Source of the DNA: Gammaproteobacteria bacterium
Lineage (GTDB): Bacteria > Pseudomonadota > Gammaproteobacteria > Steroidobacterales > Steroidobacteraceae
Direction of reading: 5' to 3'
NCBI GenBank assembly: GCA_028293775.1
Contig: JAQGOD010000317.1
Coordinates: 1 to 7,622, forward strand
Length of the DNA stretch: 7,622 nucleotides
Part shown: piece by piece, positions 6,900 to 7,622 of the stretch
How positions within the stretch are numbered: position 1 is the stretch's first letter
Layout of the letters: each line of letters opens with the position of its first letter
Program-made: the position numbers and the translations under genes
Notes under the pieces: model-generated
Database searches by the model: none
Told to the model about the DNA's origin: nothing
The model's input: the letters and a program-made list of their open reading frames with translations, nothing else

Positions 6900-6967
6900 A
6901 GCTTCCTCGTATTCCGTATCCTGCGCTACGGTCAGTATCGGCCTTAGGCTTGGGGGAGTGGCAGCGA

Positions 6968-7240
6968 GTGCATTTGCAGGCGAAGGAGGCGGTGAGCGAC
7001 AGGCTGGTCGCGCTCGTTAAGGCAGTACTGGGCACGGGCAGCGTGATTCCGAAGCACTTCCCGGTGGACGCCCAACTCAGCGACTTAGGCGTCAGCTCGT
7101 TGAAGATGGTGAATCTTATGCTGGCAGTCGAGGTCGAGTTCGATATCGCCATCGCGCAGGGCGATATCACGCCCGAGAATTTCCATTCCTTGCAGTCGAT
7201 CGAAGCATTGATCGAGCGTACCTTGGCGCAACGCGCTTAG
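6968..7240 (+). CDS. Stand-alone acyl/aminoacyl carrier protein
   Basis: A small acidic protein of about 90 residues with the four-helix carrier-protein pattern. Helix I is SDRLVALVKAVLG. The phosphopantetheine attachment site is DLGVSSLKM with Ser44 as the modified serine, at the start of helix II (KMVNLMLAVEVEFDI). The final helix is LQSIEALIERTL. Holo-carrier formation would need a phosphopantetheinyl transferase encoded elsewhere. I chose the GTG at 6968 because GGGGGAG lies about 10 nt upstream and the length suits the family. A TTG at 6950 (96 residues) and a GTG at 6992 are alternatives. It is transcribed divergently from the flavoprotein and ligase genes. That, with the ligase next door, makes it the likely acceptor of the activated amino acid. 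Its stop codon overlaps the stop of the convergent decarboxylase gene. A role in fatty acid synthesis is unlikely, because no fab genes are present. Confidence 0.88.
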   Translation: MHLQAKEAVSDRLVALVKAVLGTGSVIPKHFPVDAQLSDLGVSSLKMVNLMLAVEVEFDIAIAQGDITPENFHSLQSIEALIERTLAQRA

Positions 7241-7622
7241 GGCAGTCCGTTCAACGCGCCAATCAGCGCGTTCACATCTTCCATCTTAGTCTCGCCATTC
7301 GTTGCGCAGATCCGAACCACGTCGACCCCTTCGAAGGTTGTGGGCGCGACCCAGGCACAACCTGAGGCAACTACCCTTCGCACCAGGGTTCGCACGTCCC
7401 CGAGCTCGGGAGGCGGTATGGCATTGAGCACGGCGACAGGGGAGTCATTGGCGATTCTCCAACCGGAGGCAACCAGACGTTCCTCGATCCGCTCGATAAC
7501 CGCCACACCGCGCTCTACATGGGCACCGAGCCCTTCCCATCCGGCGACCGCCAGCGTGAGGAACAGGCGCAGTCCTACAAACCGTCGCGACCACTGCAGG
7601 GTGTTCAAATAGGGGTCCAACC
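7237..7622 (-). CDS. Group II PLP-dependent amino acid decarboxylase, C-terminal part, 5' end outside window
   Basis: The last 127-128 residues of a larger protein. The frame runs off the right edge with no stop. The segment DPYLNTLQWSRRFVGLRLF (about bases 7617-7561) is typical of the region after the PLP lysine in group II (DOPA/glutamate/diaminobutyrate-type) decarboxylases. It is followed by the C-terminal small domain: GLGAHVERGVAVIERIEERL, a strand near VAVLNAIPP, and the closing VDVVRICATNGETKMEDVNALIGAL. The PLP-binding lysine and the substrate-binding half lie outside the window, so specificity is unknown. The family decarboxylates amino acids such as aromatic ones, glutamate, aspartate or diaminobutyrate. 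Some relatives are aldehyde synthases. The TAA at 7239-7237 overlaps the carrier-protein TAG by 3-4 nt. Its placement beside an aminoacyl-carrier system suggests it supplies an amine or beta-amino acid, but that is inference. Confidence 0.82.
   Translation of the reverse strand, partial: LDPYLNTLQWSRRFVGLRLFLTLAVAGWEGLGAHVERGVAVIERIEERLVASGWRIANDSPVAVLNAIPPPELGDVRTLVRRVVASGCAWVAPTTFEGVDVVRICATNGETKMEDVNALIGALNGLP

Larger units (their letters stand above)
6778..6967 (+). other. Divergent intergenic region between the flavoprotein cluster and the carrier protein gene
   Basis: This is the largest gene-free stretch in the window, about 190 bp, and its middle (6840-6900) is clearly richer in A and T than the flanking genes. 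It separates the minus-strand cluster from the plus-strand carrier protein, so promoters for both should lie here. Beyond the palindrome and TATAAT listed separately, it holds a direct repeat GTGAC-TTA-GTGAC (6858-6870) and a loose inverted pair AGTGA (6865-6869) / TCACT (6878-6882). I see no convincing -35 element for the plus strand, and no RNA gene or terminator hairpin. Confidence 0.6.

Noticed and set aside
1..7622. Mobile elements, CRISPR arrays, tRNA or rRNA genes
   Set aside because: I saw no transposase or integrase motifs, no regularly spaced repeats, no terminal inverted repeats and no tRNA- or rRNA-like sequence.

Overview
The window looks like chromosomal DNA from a GC-rich proteobacterium. 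The genes are tightly packed, GTG starts are common, and there is an NtrC-family regulator with its kinase. The sequence alone does not settle the genus. Beta- or gammaproteobacteria seem most likely, but that is inference.

Layout. Bases 1-1956 (+) hold a two-component pair: the 3' part of a sigma-54-dependent, Fis-type response regulator (cut by the window edge), followed 7 nt later by a membrane-bound histidine kinase. Bases 1989-2684 (+) encode a histidine-phosphatase-superfamily protein whose second catalytic His is replaced by Ser. A 9-nt convergent gap then separates this strand from a compact five-gene minus-strand cluster. Read from its promoter end, the cluster is: an acyl-CoA-dehydrogenase-like flavoprotein (6777-5569), an amino acid:[carrier protein] ligase (5576-4674, overlapping the previous gene by 8 nt), an HSL-type alpha/beta hydrolase (4667-3738), an NTF2/SnoaL-like small protein (3720-3337) and a NUDIX hydrolase with a Nudix_hydro_N domain (3320-2694). 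The gaps of 6-17 nt suggest one transcript. A 190-bp, relatively AT-rich region (6778-6967) lies upstream. It carries an 18-bp palindrome and a perfect TATAAT hexamer. From it a small acyl/aminoacyl carrier protein (6968-7240) is read divergently. That gene ends tail to tail, with overlapping stop codons, against the 3' end of a group II PLP-dependent amino acid decarboxylase (7237 to beyond 7622, minus).

How the genes may work together. The notable content is bases 3738-7622. A class II aminoacyl-tRNA-synthetase homologue without a tRNA-binding domain sits beside a stand-alone carrier protein and an acyl-CoA-dehydrogenase-like enzyme. Known amino acid:[carrier protein] ligases load a small amino acid onto the phosphopantetheine arm of a carrier protein. 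The simplest reading is a small, non-NRPS pathway. The ligase would load an amino acid, the flavoprotein would oxidise it while tethered, the alpha/beta hydrolase could release or transfer it, and the PLP decarboxylase could supply an amine or amino-acid-derived partner. No product can be named. The pathway is inferred from gene families and context. The individual family assignments rest on visible motifs.
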